A stretch of 64,000 nucleotides of DNA from Ramlibacter sp. Lineage in GTDB: Bacteria > Pseudomonadota > Gammaproteobacteria > Burkholderiales > Burkholderiaceae_C. Below, one piece after another: positions 45,094 through 52,432 of this stretch (positions within the stretch are counted from its first letter, which is position 1; each line of letters begins with the position of its first letter). The notes beneath the pieces are model-generated. The model ran no database searches. It was not told where the DNA came from and saw only the letters and a list, made by a program, of their open reading frames with translations. The stretch is from contig JAHBZM010000001.1 of NCBI GenBank assembly GCA_019635435.1, positions 1,798,001-1,862,000 of the forward strand. Reading direction: 5' to 3'. The translations under genes and the position numbers were made by a program.

Positions 45094-45390
45094 TTAGCGC
45101 CGGTTTTGCTCGCGCAGCAGGCGCTCGCGCTCCTTCTGCACCATGCGCTCACGCAGCCCGCTGCCCTTGCCCAGCACAAACACCGACACCCCGTGAAGCA
45201 CCAGGCCCAGGCCCCAGCCCAGCAGCGGAAACACCGACCACGGCCGGTTGCCAAAGGCGTAGCGCGACATGGCAAAAATCACCAGGTTGACCAGCACATA
45301 CACGGTGGCGTGCAGGTACCAGCCCATCTTGGCGCCCGCGCGGCGGCGGGCGATCTTGTCGATTTCTTCAGGGGAGAGCGGAGCGGTCAT
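45094..45390 (-). CDS. 2TM-domain protein
   Basis: The 98-residue protein has a basic N-terminal helix (ARRRAGAKMGWYLHA), two membrane segments (about 25-45 and 55-75) and a charged C-terminal helix (RERMVQKERERLLREQNRR). This is the 2TM family, which often lies beside LytTR kinases and is probably a membrane partner of the kinase. It has a paralogue at 48611-48904 in the same gene run, which suggests a local duplication. Confidence 0.85.
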   Translation of the reverse strand: MTAPLSPEEIDKIARRRAGAKMGWYLHATVYVLVNLVIFAMSRYAFGNRPWSVFPLLGWGLGLVLHGVSVFVLGKGSGLRERMVQKERERLLREQNRR

Positions 45391-45420
45391 GTGCCAACAA
45401 TTCTAGGTCAGGGGGCCAGG

Positions 45421-46416
45421 TCAGGGGGCGGCGGGGCCGGTGCAGATCCGGGCCACGGCCTGCACCGCGGCGGCGTCCAGCGTGAGGCCCATGTGGTTCA
45501 CGCCGTCCACCAGCGTGACGGGCACCGGGCGGCCGGCGTCTTCAAACACGGCGGCGAACCGGGTGGCGTCAAACAGCTCGTCGGCGCGGCCCGCCACCAG
45601 TTGCATGGGCCGGCGGGCGTTGCGGATGTCGCCCAGGTAGTCCTGGTGCGGGCCAAAGTTGGCCATCAGGGTGAAGCTGTAGCTCGGGGTGAGCGATGCG
45701 CGGGCCACGTCGTTCAGGCCAAAGCGCAGCACGGGCAGGTCGTTCCAGGTGGTGACGCCGGCGCGGTTGAGCAGCATCAGCGCGACCAGCCGCGGCAGGC
45801 CCACCGACGCCCAGCCGCTCGCGGGCCGGTTGGTGGGCGCGCTGTAATGCAGGAAGGGCGAGAGCAGCACGTAGCGGTCAAACAGGTCTTGCCGGGCGCC
45901 GCCCGCAAAGCGCAGCACGAAGCCGCCGCCCGATGAAAAGCCCAGCAGGGTGCTGGGCCCGGTGTGCGGCACGGCGCGCATGAAGTCTTCCACGTCGTCT
46001 TCCAGTTGCCCGATGTAGGCGGCCTGCCCGCGCGGGCCGGAGTCGCCATGGCCGCGCATGTCCAGCGCGGCCACGTCCAGCCCCGCGGCGGCCAGGGCCT
46101 GGGCCAGCACATGCAGCGAGCGGGCGCGCGACGACGAGCCGTGCACCAGCACCACGCGGCGCGCACTGGCCGCGCCCGTTGCCACGCCAGTGGCGGGGTA
46201 GTGCAGCCAGGCCATGGCGGTGCCGTCGCGCGCGGTGTAGTGGCTGGGGGCCGGCACGTTGGAAAAGTCCACCTTGGCAAACGGCGCGTTGATGCTGGCC
46301 AGCGGGGCAATGGGCGCCGGGCCGCCAAAGGTGATGGCGGCGGCAAAAGCCAGGGCCACCAGGGCCACAGCACCCGATGCAACCATGAGCAGGGTTCTGG
46401 GTTGTGGCAGGTTCAT
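45421..46416 (-). CDS. Membrane-anchored or exported alpha/beta hydrolase
   Basis: The 331-residue protein has an N-terminal signal/anchor helix (LLMVASGAVALVALAFAAAITFG) and then a lysophospholipase-like fold. HGSSSRARSLHVLAQAL is the oxyanion region, LDMRGHGDSG follows, the nucleophile is in LGFSSGGGF, the acid in AGRADELF and the histidine in NHMGLT. The start at 46416 is chosen because AAGGAG (inside the alternative start MKEPPM at 46431) is ideally placed. The alternative overlaps the stop of the next gene upstream as ATGA. Substrate unknown. Confidence 0.8.
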   Translation of the reverse strand: MNLPQPRTLLMVASGAVALVALAFAAAITFGGPAPIAPLASINAPFAKVDFSNVPAPSHYTARDGTAMAWLHYPATGVATGAASARRVVLVHGSSSRARSLHVLAQALAAAGLDVAALDMRGHGDSGPRGQAAYIGQLEDDVEDFMRAVPHTGPSTLLGFSSGGGFVLRFAGGARQDLFDRYVLLSPFLHYSAPTNRPASGWASVGLPRLVALMLLNRAGVTTWNDLPVLRFGLNDVARASLTPSYSFTLMANFGPHQDYLGDIRNARRPMQLVAGRADELFDATRFAAVFEDAGRPVPVTLVDGVNHMGLTLDAAAVQAVARICTGPAAP

Positions 46417-46427
46417 GGGGGGCTCCT

Positions 46428-47477
46428 TCATGGCAACAGGTGTTTGCGGAAAAAGTCAGCCAGCTTGCGGTCCACCGCAGGGAGCTGGCCACGGTCAAAG
46501 CCGGGCGGGTCGCCCATCAGCTCGTCTTCGATGCTACCGGGCTTGAACGGCGGCAGCGGGGACAGCATCACACCGTGGCCGCCGTTGGCAAATTCGGCGA
46601 TCACCTCGCAGGTGGTGCAGGCGGCGCGCACCGCGCCGATGTGAAAGCGCGGCACCTGGTTGAGGTCCTGGTCGGCGATCACCAGGCCCAGCGGAATGCG
46701 CGGTGTGGCCAGCGAGGCCATGTCAAAGTCGGCCGCAAAGGGCACGCTGGCCACAGCGGCCTGGATGCGCGGGTCGTTGTGGGTGTACCAGGTGGGGTCG
46801 TCAAAACGCTGGCGGATCACGCCCAGCGCCACGCTCTTCTTGATGCCGTCCAGAAAGTTGCCGCGCAGCCGCGTGATGAAGCCCACGCAGGACGAAAAGT
46901 CCTCGGCAATGTGGGCGTCGCAGTGCTGCTTGAACAGCGCGGGCGACCAGCGCCCGCCGGCCAGGCTCAGCGCCGTGTGGCCGCCGGCCGAGCCACCAAA
47001 CACGCCCACCTTGTCCAGCGCGAGCAGCGGGCCGAACTGGCGGCTTTGGCCCATGGCGTCAATCGCGCGCGAGACCTCGGCGGGGCGCTGCTTCCAGCTC
47101 TCGGGGCCGGGCGTGGAATGGTCCTTGTAGTTGTCGCCGCGGTGCTCGGGCAGGGCCACCACAAAGCCCGCACCCACCAGCGCGCGGGCCAGGTCGGCAT
47201 GGACCCAGGGCGCGCCGCCCGAGCCATGGGTGATGACCACCAACCGGCCGTTGCCGCGCACCGCGTCGCCATCGGGGGCCACGTTCAGCGTGAAGGGGCC
47301 CCGCTTGACGGGCTGGTCGGGCGCGCTGGAGGGGTAGTACACGGTGACCGGGCCATCGTGGTCCAGGCCGGGCAGCTGGGTGAGGCCCATGCCGGCCTGG
47401 GCGACGCTGGTGGCCAGGGCCAGCAGCAGTGCTGCGGTGGTTGGAAGGAGGTGTTTCATGGTGGGCGTTGTTGTCAT
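46428..47477 (-). CDS. Secreted alpha/beta hydrolase (PAF-acetylhydrolase/dienelactone-hydrolase-like), paralogue 1
   Basis: The 349-residue precursor has a signal peptide (MKHLLPTTAALLLALATSVAQAG) and an esterase fold: ITHGSGGAPWVHADLARALVGAGF, the nucleophile motif GGSAGGHTALSLAG and the C-terminal GGHGVMLSP histidine. It is the near relative of the next gene (same order of HGxGGAPWVH, PEHRGDN, SAGGHTALSLAGGRWSP), so the two are tandem duplicates. ATG 47477 overlaps the upstream stop by 4 bp. It may act on lipids or esters in the periplasm. Confidence 0.8.
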   Translation of the reverse strand: MTTTPTMKHLLPTTAALLLALATSVAQAGMGLTQLPGLDHDGPVTVYYPSSAPDQPVKRGPFTLNVAPDGDAVRGNGRLVVITHGSGGAPWVHADLARALVGAGFVVALPEHRGDNYKDHSTPGPESWKQRPAEVSRAIDAMGQSRQFGPLLALDKVGVFGGSAGGHTALSLAGGRWSPALFKQHCDAHIAEDFSSCVGFITRLRGNFLDGIKKSVALGVIRQRFDDPTWYTHNDPRIQAAVASVPFAADFDMASLATPRIPLGLVIADQDLNQVPRFHIGAVRAACTTCEVIAEFANGGHGVMLSPLPPFKPGSIEDELMGDPPGFDRGQLPAVDRKLADFFRKHLLP

Positions 47478-48595
47478 GGCAGAAGCTGGCTGCTGAGAAA
47501 CCCGACCACCTTGCGGTTGACCTCGGGCAACTGGGCGCGGTCAAAGCCGGGCGGGTCCTGCAGCAGTTCAACCAGGTTGGACGGCAGGAGGTTCATGGGC
47601 GGCGGGGGCGAGAGCATGGCGCCGTGGCCTGCGGTGGGCAGGTCGGCCACCACGGTGCAGGTCTTGCAGGCCGCAAGGATGGCGCCGCTGTGAAACTGCG
47701 GCGTCAGCCATTTGTCCTGCCCCAGGGTGATCAGGCCCAGCGGCACATGCGGCGTGGCCAGCGAACTGGCGTCAAAGTCCATGGCGGCCGGCGCGGCGGC
47801 CACGATGGCCTTGATGCGCGGGTCTTCGTGGGTGTACCAGGTGGCATCTGAAAAGCGCTGGCGCAGCACGCCGAGCGCCATGGACTTCTTCAGGCCGTCC
47901 AGCGGGCCGCCGGTCAGGCGCAGGGCGATGCCAACGCAGGACGCAAAGTCCTCACCCAGGTGCGCCTCGCAGTGCGCCAGAAAGCGGGCCGGCGACCAGC
48001 GCCCGCCGGCCAGGCTGAGTGCCGTGTGGCCGCCCGCGGAAAAGCCATACATGCCGACCTTGTCCAGCGCCAGCAAGGGCGCAAAGCGCGCGTCGGCCGC
48101 CACGACGTCAATGGCGCGCGACACCTCGCCGGGGCGGCGCTTGTAGCTCTCGGGCCCCGTGTCGCTGTCGTCCTTGTTGTTGTCGCCCCTGTGCTCGGGC
48201 ATGGCCACCACGTAGCCGGCTTGCACCAGCGCGCGCGCCAGATCGGTGTGGACCCAGGGCGCGCCGCCCGTGCCGTGCGAGACCACCACCAGGCGGCCGT
48301 TGCCGCGTTGCGGCGCGGCGTCCAGCGCCGCGTTGAAGGTGAAGCGAAAACGCTGGACAGGCGCCTGGGCGCCGGACGTGGGATAGAACACCGTCACCAC
48401 GCCCTTGCCGTCCTGCCCTGGCATCTCGGTCATGCCCATGGCAAGGGCAGACTGAGGTGCCACGGACTGTGCCTGTGCCTGCCTGGCGGGCAATGCCATG
48501 AAGGCAAGGGTGGCAGCCGTGGCGGCCAGTTTGATGAGGGCGCTGGCCAGCAGCAGGCGGGTGGGGACGCGGCGCCCGAAAACAATCAATGCCAT
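47474..48595 (-). CDS. Secreted alpha/beta hydrolase, paralogue 2
   Basis: The 373-residue precursor has a signal peptide (RLLLASALIKLAATAATLAFMALPARQAQAQ) and the same fold as its neighbour: VSHGTGGAPWVHTDLARALVQ, the nucleophile GFSAGGHTALSLAG and GHGAMLSPPP. The pair may have split substrates after duplication. Start: ATG 48595 with a GGGAGC site. The gene order 2TM - paralogue 2 - paralogue 1 - hydrolase - 2TM is symmetrical, which hints at a module duplication. Confidence 0.8.
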   Translation of the reverse strand: MALIVFGRRVPTRLLLASALIKLAATAATLAFMALPARQAQAQSVAPQSALAMGMTEMPGQDGKGVVTVFYPTSGAQAPVQRFRFTFNAALDAAPQRGNGRLVVVSHGTGGAPWVHTDLARALVQAGYVVAMPEHRGDNNKDDSDTGPESYKRRPGEVSRAIDVVAADARFAPLLALDKVGMYGFSAGGHTALSLAGGRWSPARFLAHCEAHLGEDFASCVGIALRLTGGPLDGLKKSMALGVLRQRFSDATWYTHEDPRIKAIVAAAPAAMDFDASSLATPHVPLGLITLGQDKWLTPQFHSGAILAACKTCTVVADLPTAGHGAMLSPPPPMNLLPSNLVELLQDPPGFDRAQLPEVNRKVVGFLSSQLLP

Positions 48596-48610
48596 GGCGT
48601 GCTCCCTGTC

Positions 48611-48904
48611 TTACCAGGCGTCGCGCGAGGACAGGCGGTCGCGTTCCTGCTGGAGCAGGCGTTCATACAGGCCGGCACCGGGCATGGCCAGCAGCACCAC
48701 GGCGCCGTGGATGGCCAGGCCCAGGCCCCAGCCCAGGAACGGGTAGATCGCCCAGGCGCGGCCACTGGCGGCCGACAAGCCGGCCAGCAGCAGGTTGACG
48801 GCGACGAACACGATGGCGTGGATCAGCCAGCCCATGCGCATGCCAGCGCGCTTGCGGGCCATGCGTTCGATCTGCTGGTCGTTCAGGGGGGTGGTGGCGT
48901 TCAT
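48611..48904 (-). CDS. 2TM-domain protein (paralogue)
   Basis: The 97-residue protein is like the one at 45094: NDQQIERMARKRAGMRMGWLIHA, two membrane segments (VFVAVNLLLAGLSAASG and FLGWGLGLAIHGAVVLL) and the C-terminal YERLLQQERDRLSSRDAW. It has AAAGGAA before its ATG. There is no kinase adjacent to this copy; the nearest is the LytTR kinase, 3.5 kb away in the same run. Confidence 0.83.
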   Translation of the reverse strand: MNATTPLNDQQIERMARKRAGMRMGWLIHAIVFVAVNLLLAGLSAASGRAWAIYPFLGWGLGLAIHGAVVLLAMPGAGLYERLLQQERDRLSSRDAW

Positions 48905-48945
48905 GGTGGTTCCTTTCAGGGTCAAGCGAATGAAGGGGGGATGGC

Positions 48946-49512
48946 TCAGGCGGCGGCGTGCAGCGCATCGCCGGGGTTGTGGGCCCGCAGCGCCAGGCGC
49001 CACAGGCGGGAGGCGCGGGCCACGAACAGGCCGCTGAACACGCCGTAAAGGGCGGCCACGCTGAGGGTGAAGGTGGTGTCGCGCACCAGGGCGGGCTGCA
49101 GGGCCAGTTCCACGCCCACGATGTACTTGGTCATGAAGATGCCGACGATCAGCAGCAGCGGCACCCAGCTGCCGGGCAGGTCAAAGCGGCGCGTGGCCGG
49201 GTCGTAGCGGCTGCCCGCGGGGGCGCCAATGCCCCAGGCCAGGGCCAGCACCACAGCGGCGGCCAGCAGCCAGACGGCCACCGTCTGGACCAGCCAGCCC
49301 GACGTGCCAAACGCGGTGAAGAGGCCATAGATCGAAAACGCGGTCATGGCCAGTGGCATGACGGTGACGCGGCGCAGGCCCACGGTGCGCGGCAGCGCCT
49401 GGCTCAAGCCCAGCCAGAGCAGGGCGGCCAGCAGGCCCCAGACCCACCTGGGGGTGTTGCCGAGGATTTGTTCGATGGCTTGCGGGTGTTGGGTGATGAG
49501 CTGGATCAACAT
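48946..49512 (-). CDS. Multi-pass membrane protein (DUF6622-like)
   Basis: The 188-residue protein begins MLIQLITQHPQAIEQILGNTPRWVWGLLAALLWLGLSQALPRTVGLRRV and has about five membrane segments. From memory this opening is typical of a family labelled DUF6622. The function is unknown. It lies between the 2TM gene and the DUF2306 gene with short gaps, within the same transcription direction. Confidence 0.65.
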   Translation of the reverse strand: MLIQLITQHPQAIEQILGNTPRWVWGLLAALLWLGLSQALPRTVGLRRVTVMPLAMTAFSIYGLFTAFGTSGWLVQTVAVWLLAAAVVLALAWGIGAPAGSRYDPATRRFDLPGSWVPLLLIVGIFMTKYIVGVELALQPALVRDTTFTLSVAALYGVFSGLFVARASRLWRLALRAHNPGDALHAAA

Positions 49513-49570
49513 GGGGTTCTCCTTGAAAGGGTCAGGTCAGAAGGAATCAGGAAAAAGGGGGCTGCCGGGT

Positions 49571-49981
49571 TCAGGCCAGGCCGACTGAGGACCAGAGCAG
49601 GTGGCCGAGGTAGCGGCTGGGCAGCAGGGTGAAGCCGCCGGCCACCACGCAGGCGCCGATGTACAGGCGCTGCATGGTCTTGCGGTGGCCTTCGATGTTG
49701 CCCTTGAACAGGAACCAGAAGGCCATCACCAGCGCGCCCAGCGTGACGGGAATCAGGATGTGGATGGGGCCGAAGCCGGCGATGTGGGGCAACTGCTTGC
49801 CGCTGATGAAGATCGCGGTGACGGCGGTCATGACCATCAGCGTGACCCAGGCGTAGCCAAAGGCGCGGTGCAGGCGCGGGCGCTGGGTGCGGCCCTTGCG
49901 GGCCCACAGGGCGACGGGGCCGGTCACGATGGCGGCAATGGCGGCGGTCATGTGCACGGCGACGATCGGGGTGAGTTCCAT
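49571..49981 (-). CDS. DUF2306-like membrane protein
   Basis: The 136-residue protein has four membrane segments: HMTAAIAAIVTGPVALWARKG, then RAFGYAWVTLMVMTAVTAIFISG, GPIHILIPVTLGALVMAFWFLFKG and IGACVVAGGFTLLPS. The pattern and the basic loops (RPRLHRAFGY, NIEGHRKTMQRLYIG) are those of DUF2306 proteins; the HxxxG histidines suggest haem or quinone contact. ATG at 49981; an upstream extension is out of character (Ala/Arg-rich). Confidence 0.72.
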   Translation of the reverse strand: MELTPIVAVHMTAAIAAIVTGPVALWARKGRTQRPRLHRAFGYAWVTLMVMTAVTAIFISGKQLPHIAGFGPIHILIPVTLGALVMAFWFLFKGNIEGHRKTMQRLYIGACVVAGGFTLLPSRYLGHLLWSSVGLA

Positions 49982-50085
49982 GGCGTTCTCCGGTGTGGCG
50001 GTTCGATGGAGCGGACTTTGCCGGGCCCGGCCCGGGCCAGCCAGCGGCCTGCGACGAAATGCGGAAAACGCGGCGTGAAATGCAA

Positions 50086-51255
50086 TCAGCCGGGCGTGAA
50101 CGGCGGCGCGTTTGGCAGCGCGGTGGGCGGTGTGCCGGAGGGGCTGGCGCCGCGCAGCGCCGGGAACAGCCAGCGCTCCAGCAGCCCGAAAGGCGCCCAT
50201 TGCATCTGCGGCGGCTCGTTCCAGGCCCGCCCGGTCACGGCCATGACCAGCCTGAATTCGGGCGCGACGATGATCAGCTGGCCGCCGTTGCCGCGGGCCT
50301 GCCAGGAGCGGGCCTGGCCATCGCGCACCGGCTCCAGCCACCACAGCCAGCCCATGTGCGACTTCAGCGGGCCGCCGGGCGTCATGGCGCCGGCGCTGTG
50401 GATGCTTTGCGCCACCCAGGCGTCGCTGACGATGCGCCGGCCCTGCCAGAGGCCGCCGCTGCGCGTGAGTTCGCCCAGCTTGAGCAGGGCCGACAGGCTC
50501 AGGCGCAGGTGGCCCCCCGCGTCGGTGATGCCGCTGCCGGCATCGGCCCAGACGGCGTTGCGGATGCCCAGCGGCTCGAACAGGGCATGGCGCGCAAAGT
50601 CGGGCAGGCTCTGGCGCGCGGCCCGCGCCACGATCTCGCCCAGCACCACCACACCGGCCGTGCAATAGCTGAAGTCACCACCCGGCGCCTGGCGCGCCGG
50701 GATGCCGTAGAAGAAGCGGATCCAGTCGCGCGTGAGGTACATGCGTTCCTCGTTGCCGGCCGAGTCCTGCCAGTCATCGCAGTCCAGCCCGCTTCGCATG
50801 GTGAGCAGGTCGCGCAGCGTCAGGGGCCGCCAGGCCGCGCGGCTGGGATGCGGCGCGAGTTCGGGGAACCAGCCGTCCACGGGGGCGTCGATGCTGCTGA
50901 TCAGGCCGCGGTCCACGGCAATGCCCACCAGCAGGCTGGTGACCGACTTGGTGGCGGAGCGCAGGTCGTGCAGCGTGGTTTCGCTGTGCTCGCCGTAGTG
51001 CCTGGTGGCCAGCAGCTTGCCGTCCACCATGAGGCCGATCTGGTCGACCAGCATGTGGCGCTCTTCAAGGTCGCGCAGCACGGCGGTCCAGACGGCGGGG
51101 TCCAGCCCGGCCTGGGCAAAACTGGCCGCGGGCAAGGCGTCGTCGGGCGTGGCCGACGCCAGCGGCGCGGTGTTGGGGCCGGTGCCGCCGCAGGCGGTCA
51201 AGGTGGCCAGCAGCAGCGCGGCGAGGAAAGCGCGAAAAAAGGCGGGCAGGGGCAT
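50086..51255 (-). CDS. Lipoprotein serine hydrolase of the beta-lactamase / penicillin-binding fold
   Basis: The 389-residue precursor has a lipoprotein signal (MPLPAFFRAFLAALLLATLTACGG, lipobox LTAC). The SxxK motif is SATKSVTSL. The usual YxN is YCT in GGDFSYCTAGVVVLGEI, and the KTG-like element is RGNGGQLIIVAPE. These changes are typical of esterase-like members (6-aminohexanoate-dimer hydrolase/EstB group) rather than true beta-lactamases. The start at 51255 has GGAG seven bases upstream. It is divergent from the DUF2975/XRE genes, sharing the palindromic operator region. Confidence 0.78.
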   Translation of the reverse strand: MPLPAFFRAFLAALLLATLTACGGTGPNTAPLASATPDDALPAASFAQAGLDPAVWTAVLRDLEERHMLVDQIGLMVDGKLLATRHYGEHSETTLHDLRSATKSVTSLLVGIAVDRGLISSIDAPVDGWFPELAPHPSRAAWRPLTLRDLLTMRSGLDCDDWQDSAGNEERMYLTRDWIRFFYGIPARQAPGGDFSYCTAGVVVLGEIVARAARQSLPDFARHALFEPLGIRNAVWADAGSGITDAGGHLRLSLSALLKLGELTRSGGLWQGRRIVSDAWVAQSIHSAGAMTPGGPLKSHMGWLWWLEPVRDGQARSWQARGNGGQLIIVAPEFRLVMAVTGRAWNEPPQMQWAPFGLLERWLFPALRGASPSGTPPTALPNAPPFTPG

Positions 51256-51304
51256 GGTGTTCTCCAAAAGGGCGGGTCTATAATTGCTGTTTTGAGGCAA
51301 TTAA

Positions 51305-51321
51305 TTATCGTAAAACGATAA
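51305..51321. promoter_or_regulatory. Palindromic operator of the DUF2975/XRE pair
   Basis: TTATCGTAAAACGATAA is a perfect inverted repeat (7 bp arms, 3-bp centre) ending 5 bp before the DUF2975 start codon. It probably binds the XRE protein encoded downstream, giving autoregulation. The start codon has no ribosome binding site, so the mRNA may be leaderless. The TATAAT at 51279-51284 is another promoter candidate. Confidence 0.6.
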
Positions 51322-51326
51322 ATATT

Positions 51327-51905
51327 ATGACGCCAAAACCTTCTGCACCCCCTGTTTTTGAATTGCCACCCCGCGTGGTCCGGGCCGCCCGGCTGCTGGC
51401 CGGGCTGTGCGTGGCCGCCGCGCTGGCCTGGCCTGCGCTGACCTTGTGGGCGCTGGCGGGCCTGTCGCCCGCCGACCTGCTCGAACGCGCGGGGCTGGCC
51501 GGCCCCTTCATGGCCGAATGGGGCGACGCGGCCTACACCCGCGAGCAACAGGCGGCGGTGCTGGCCCTGCTCACGCTGCCGGTGGGGTTGTCGGGCTGGG
51601 CGCTGCTGTGCCTGGCGCGCGGCTTTCATGCGCTGGCCGGCCCGGCGGCGGACCTGCGCCAGGCCCAGGCCGCGCTGCGCCGCTTTGCCGGCTGGACCGT
51701 GGTGGCCACGGCGGGCTCGGTGCTGGCCGGCACGCTGGCCAGCGTGCTGCTGACCTGGCACTACCCGCCGGGCCAGCGGCAACTGGCCGTGGCCTTGTCG
51801 TCAGCGCACTTTCAGGCCTTGCTGGTGGCGGGGCTGGTCTGGGTGTTTGCCCACCTGCTGGTGCGGGCGCAGGCGGTGGCCGAGGAAAACGCGCAGTTTG
51901 TCTGA
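51327..51905 (+). CDS. DUF2975 membrane protein
   Basis: The 192-residue protein has four membrane segments (about 22-45, 72-95, 113-138, 150-172) and an N-terminal Pro-rich cytoplasmic part. DUF2975 proteins are regularly followed by a YozG-type XRE regulator, as here (3 bp gap). The family function is unknown; it may act as a membrane sensor for the regulator. The initiator ATG at 51327 lacks a ribosome binding site. Confidence 0.78.
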   Translation: MTPKPSAPPVFELPPRVVRAARLLAGLCVAAALAWPALTLWALAGLSPADLLERAGLAGPFMAEWGDAAYTREQQAAVLALLTLPVGLSGWALLCLARGFHALAGPAADLRQAQAALRRFAGWTVVATAGSVLAGTLASVLLTWHYPPGQRQLAVALSSAHFQALLVAGLVWVFAHLLVRAQAVAEENAQFV

Positions 51906-51908
51906 GCC

Positions 51909-52127
51909 ATGCCCATTGTTGTCAAGCTCGGCGTGGTCATGGCCCAGCGCCATGTGCGGTCCAAGGACCTGGCGGCCCACGTGGGCATCACCGAGGCCAA
52001 CCTGTCGCTGCTCAAGCAGGGCAAGGTCAAGGGCGTGCGCTTTGACACGCTGCAGAAGATCTGCGACTACCTGCAGTGCCAGCCGGGCGACCTGCTGGCT
52101 TTTGAAGAAGGCGAGGCTGCGGAATGA
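51909..52127 (+). CDS. XRE/Cro-type regulator (YozG-like)
   Basis: The 72-residue protein is a single HTH domain: KLGVVMAQRHVRSKDLAAHVGITEANLSLLKQGKVKGVRFDTLQKICDYLQCQPGDLLAFEEG. This is the YozG/HTH_26 class, which regulates itself and its DUF2975 partner. The most likely target is the TTATCG palindrome upstream of the pair. The next gene overlaps its stop by 4 bp (ATGA). Confidence 0.88.
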   Translation: MPIVVKLGVVMAQRHVRSKDLAAHVGITEANLSLLKQGKVKGVRFDTLQKICDYLQCQPGDLLAFEEGEAAE

Positions 52128-52360
52128 CATTGGCGAATGGGCGGATTCACTGCAAGGCGAGGGGCGCGCGCCTCGCCCGCGCCGGGGCCCTGGCAGGTCT
52201 GGTGGGTTTGCTGGGGCTGGCCGGCTGCACGGCCGGCGGTTTCTCCGAGGCCTGGCTCAAGGCCAACTGCGAGCGCAGCCAGCCTTGCAACATGACCTGC
52301 CCCGACGGCAGCCCCGCACCCCATGGCGGCGCGACCTGCATGCGCCGGCCGGCCCTCTGA
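52124..52360 (+). CDS. Small lipoprotein with cysteine-rich C-terminus
   Basis: The 78-residue precursor has a basic start and a lipoprotein signal (ARAGALAGLVGLLGLAGC, lipobox LAGC); the mature part of about 40 residues is rich in Cys and Pro (NCERSQPCNMTCPDGSP). I do not recognise it. Coupling to the XRE gene by the ATGA overlap supports it as a real gene in a three-gene operon. Confidence 0.55.
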   Translation: MTLANGRIHCKARGARLARAGALAGLVGLLGLAGCTAGGFSEAWLKANCERSQPCNMTCPDGSPAPHGGATCMRRPAL

Positions 52361-52424
52361 TTTGCTACCAAATAAATAGCGCTATGTGGCCGCCGGTATT
52401 GGACTCCAGGCCTGTTTGACTTAT
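52361..52424 (-). repeat. Dispersed repeat copy H (inverted, convergent junction)
   Basis: On the minus strand this reads AAACAGGCCTGGAGTCCAA and TACCGGCGGCCAC, then a diverged tail AGCGCTATTTATTTGGTAGC. It is the only copy in reverse orientation. It lies between the small lipoprotein gene (+) and the glucanase-like gene (-). Confidence 0.75.
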
Positions 52425-52432
52425 TTTCCGGG

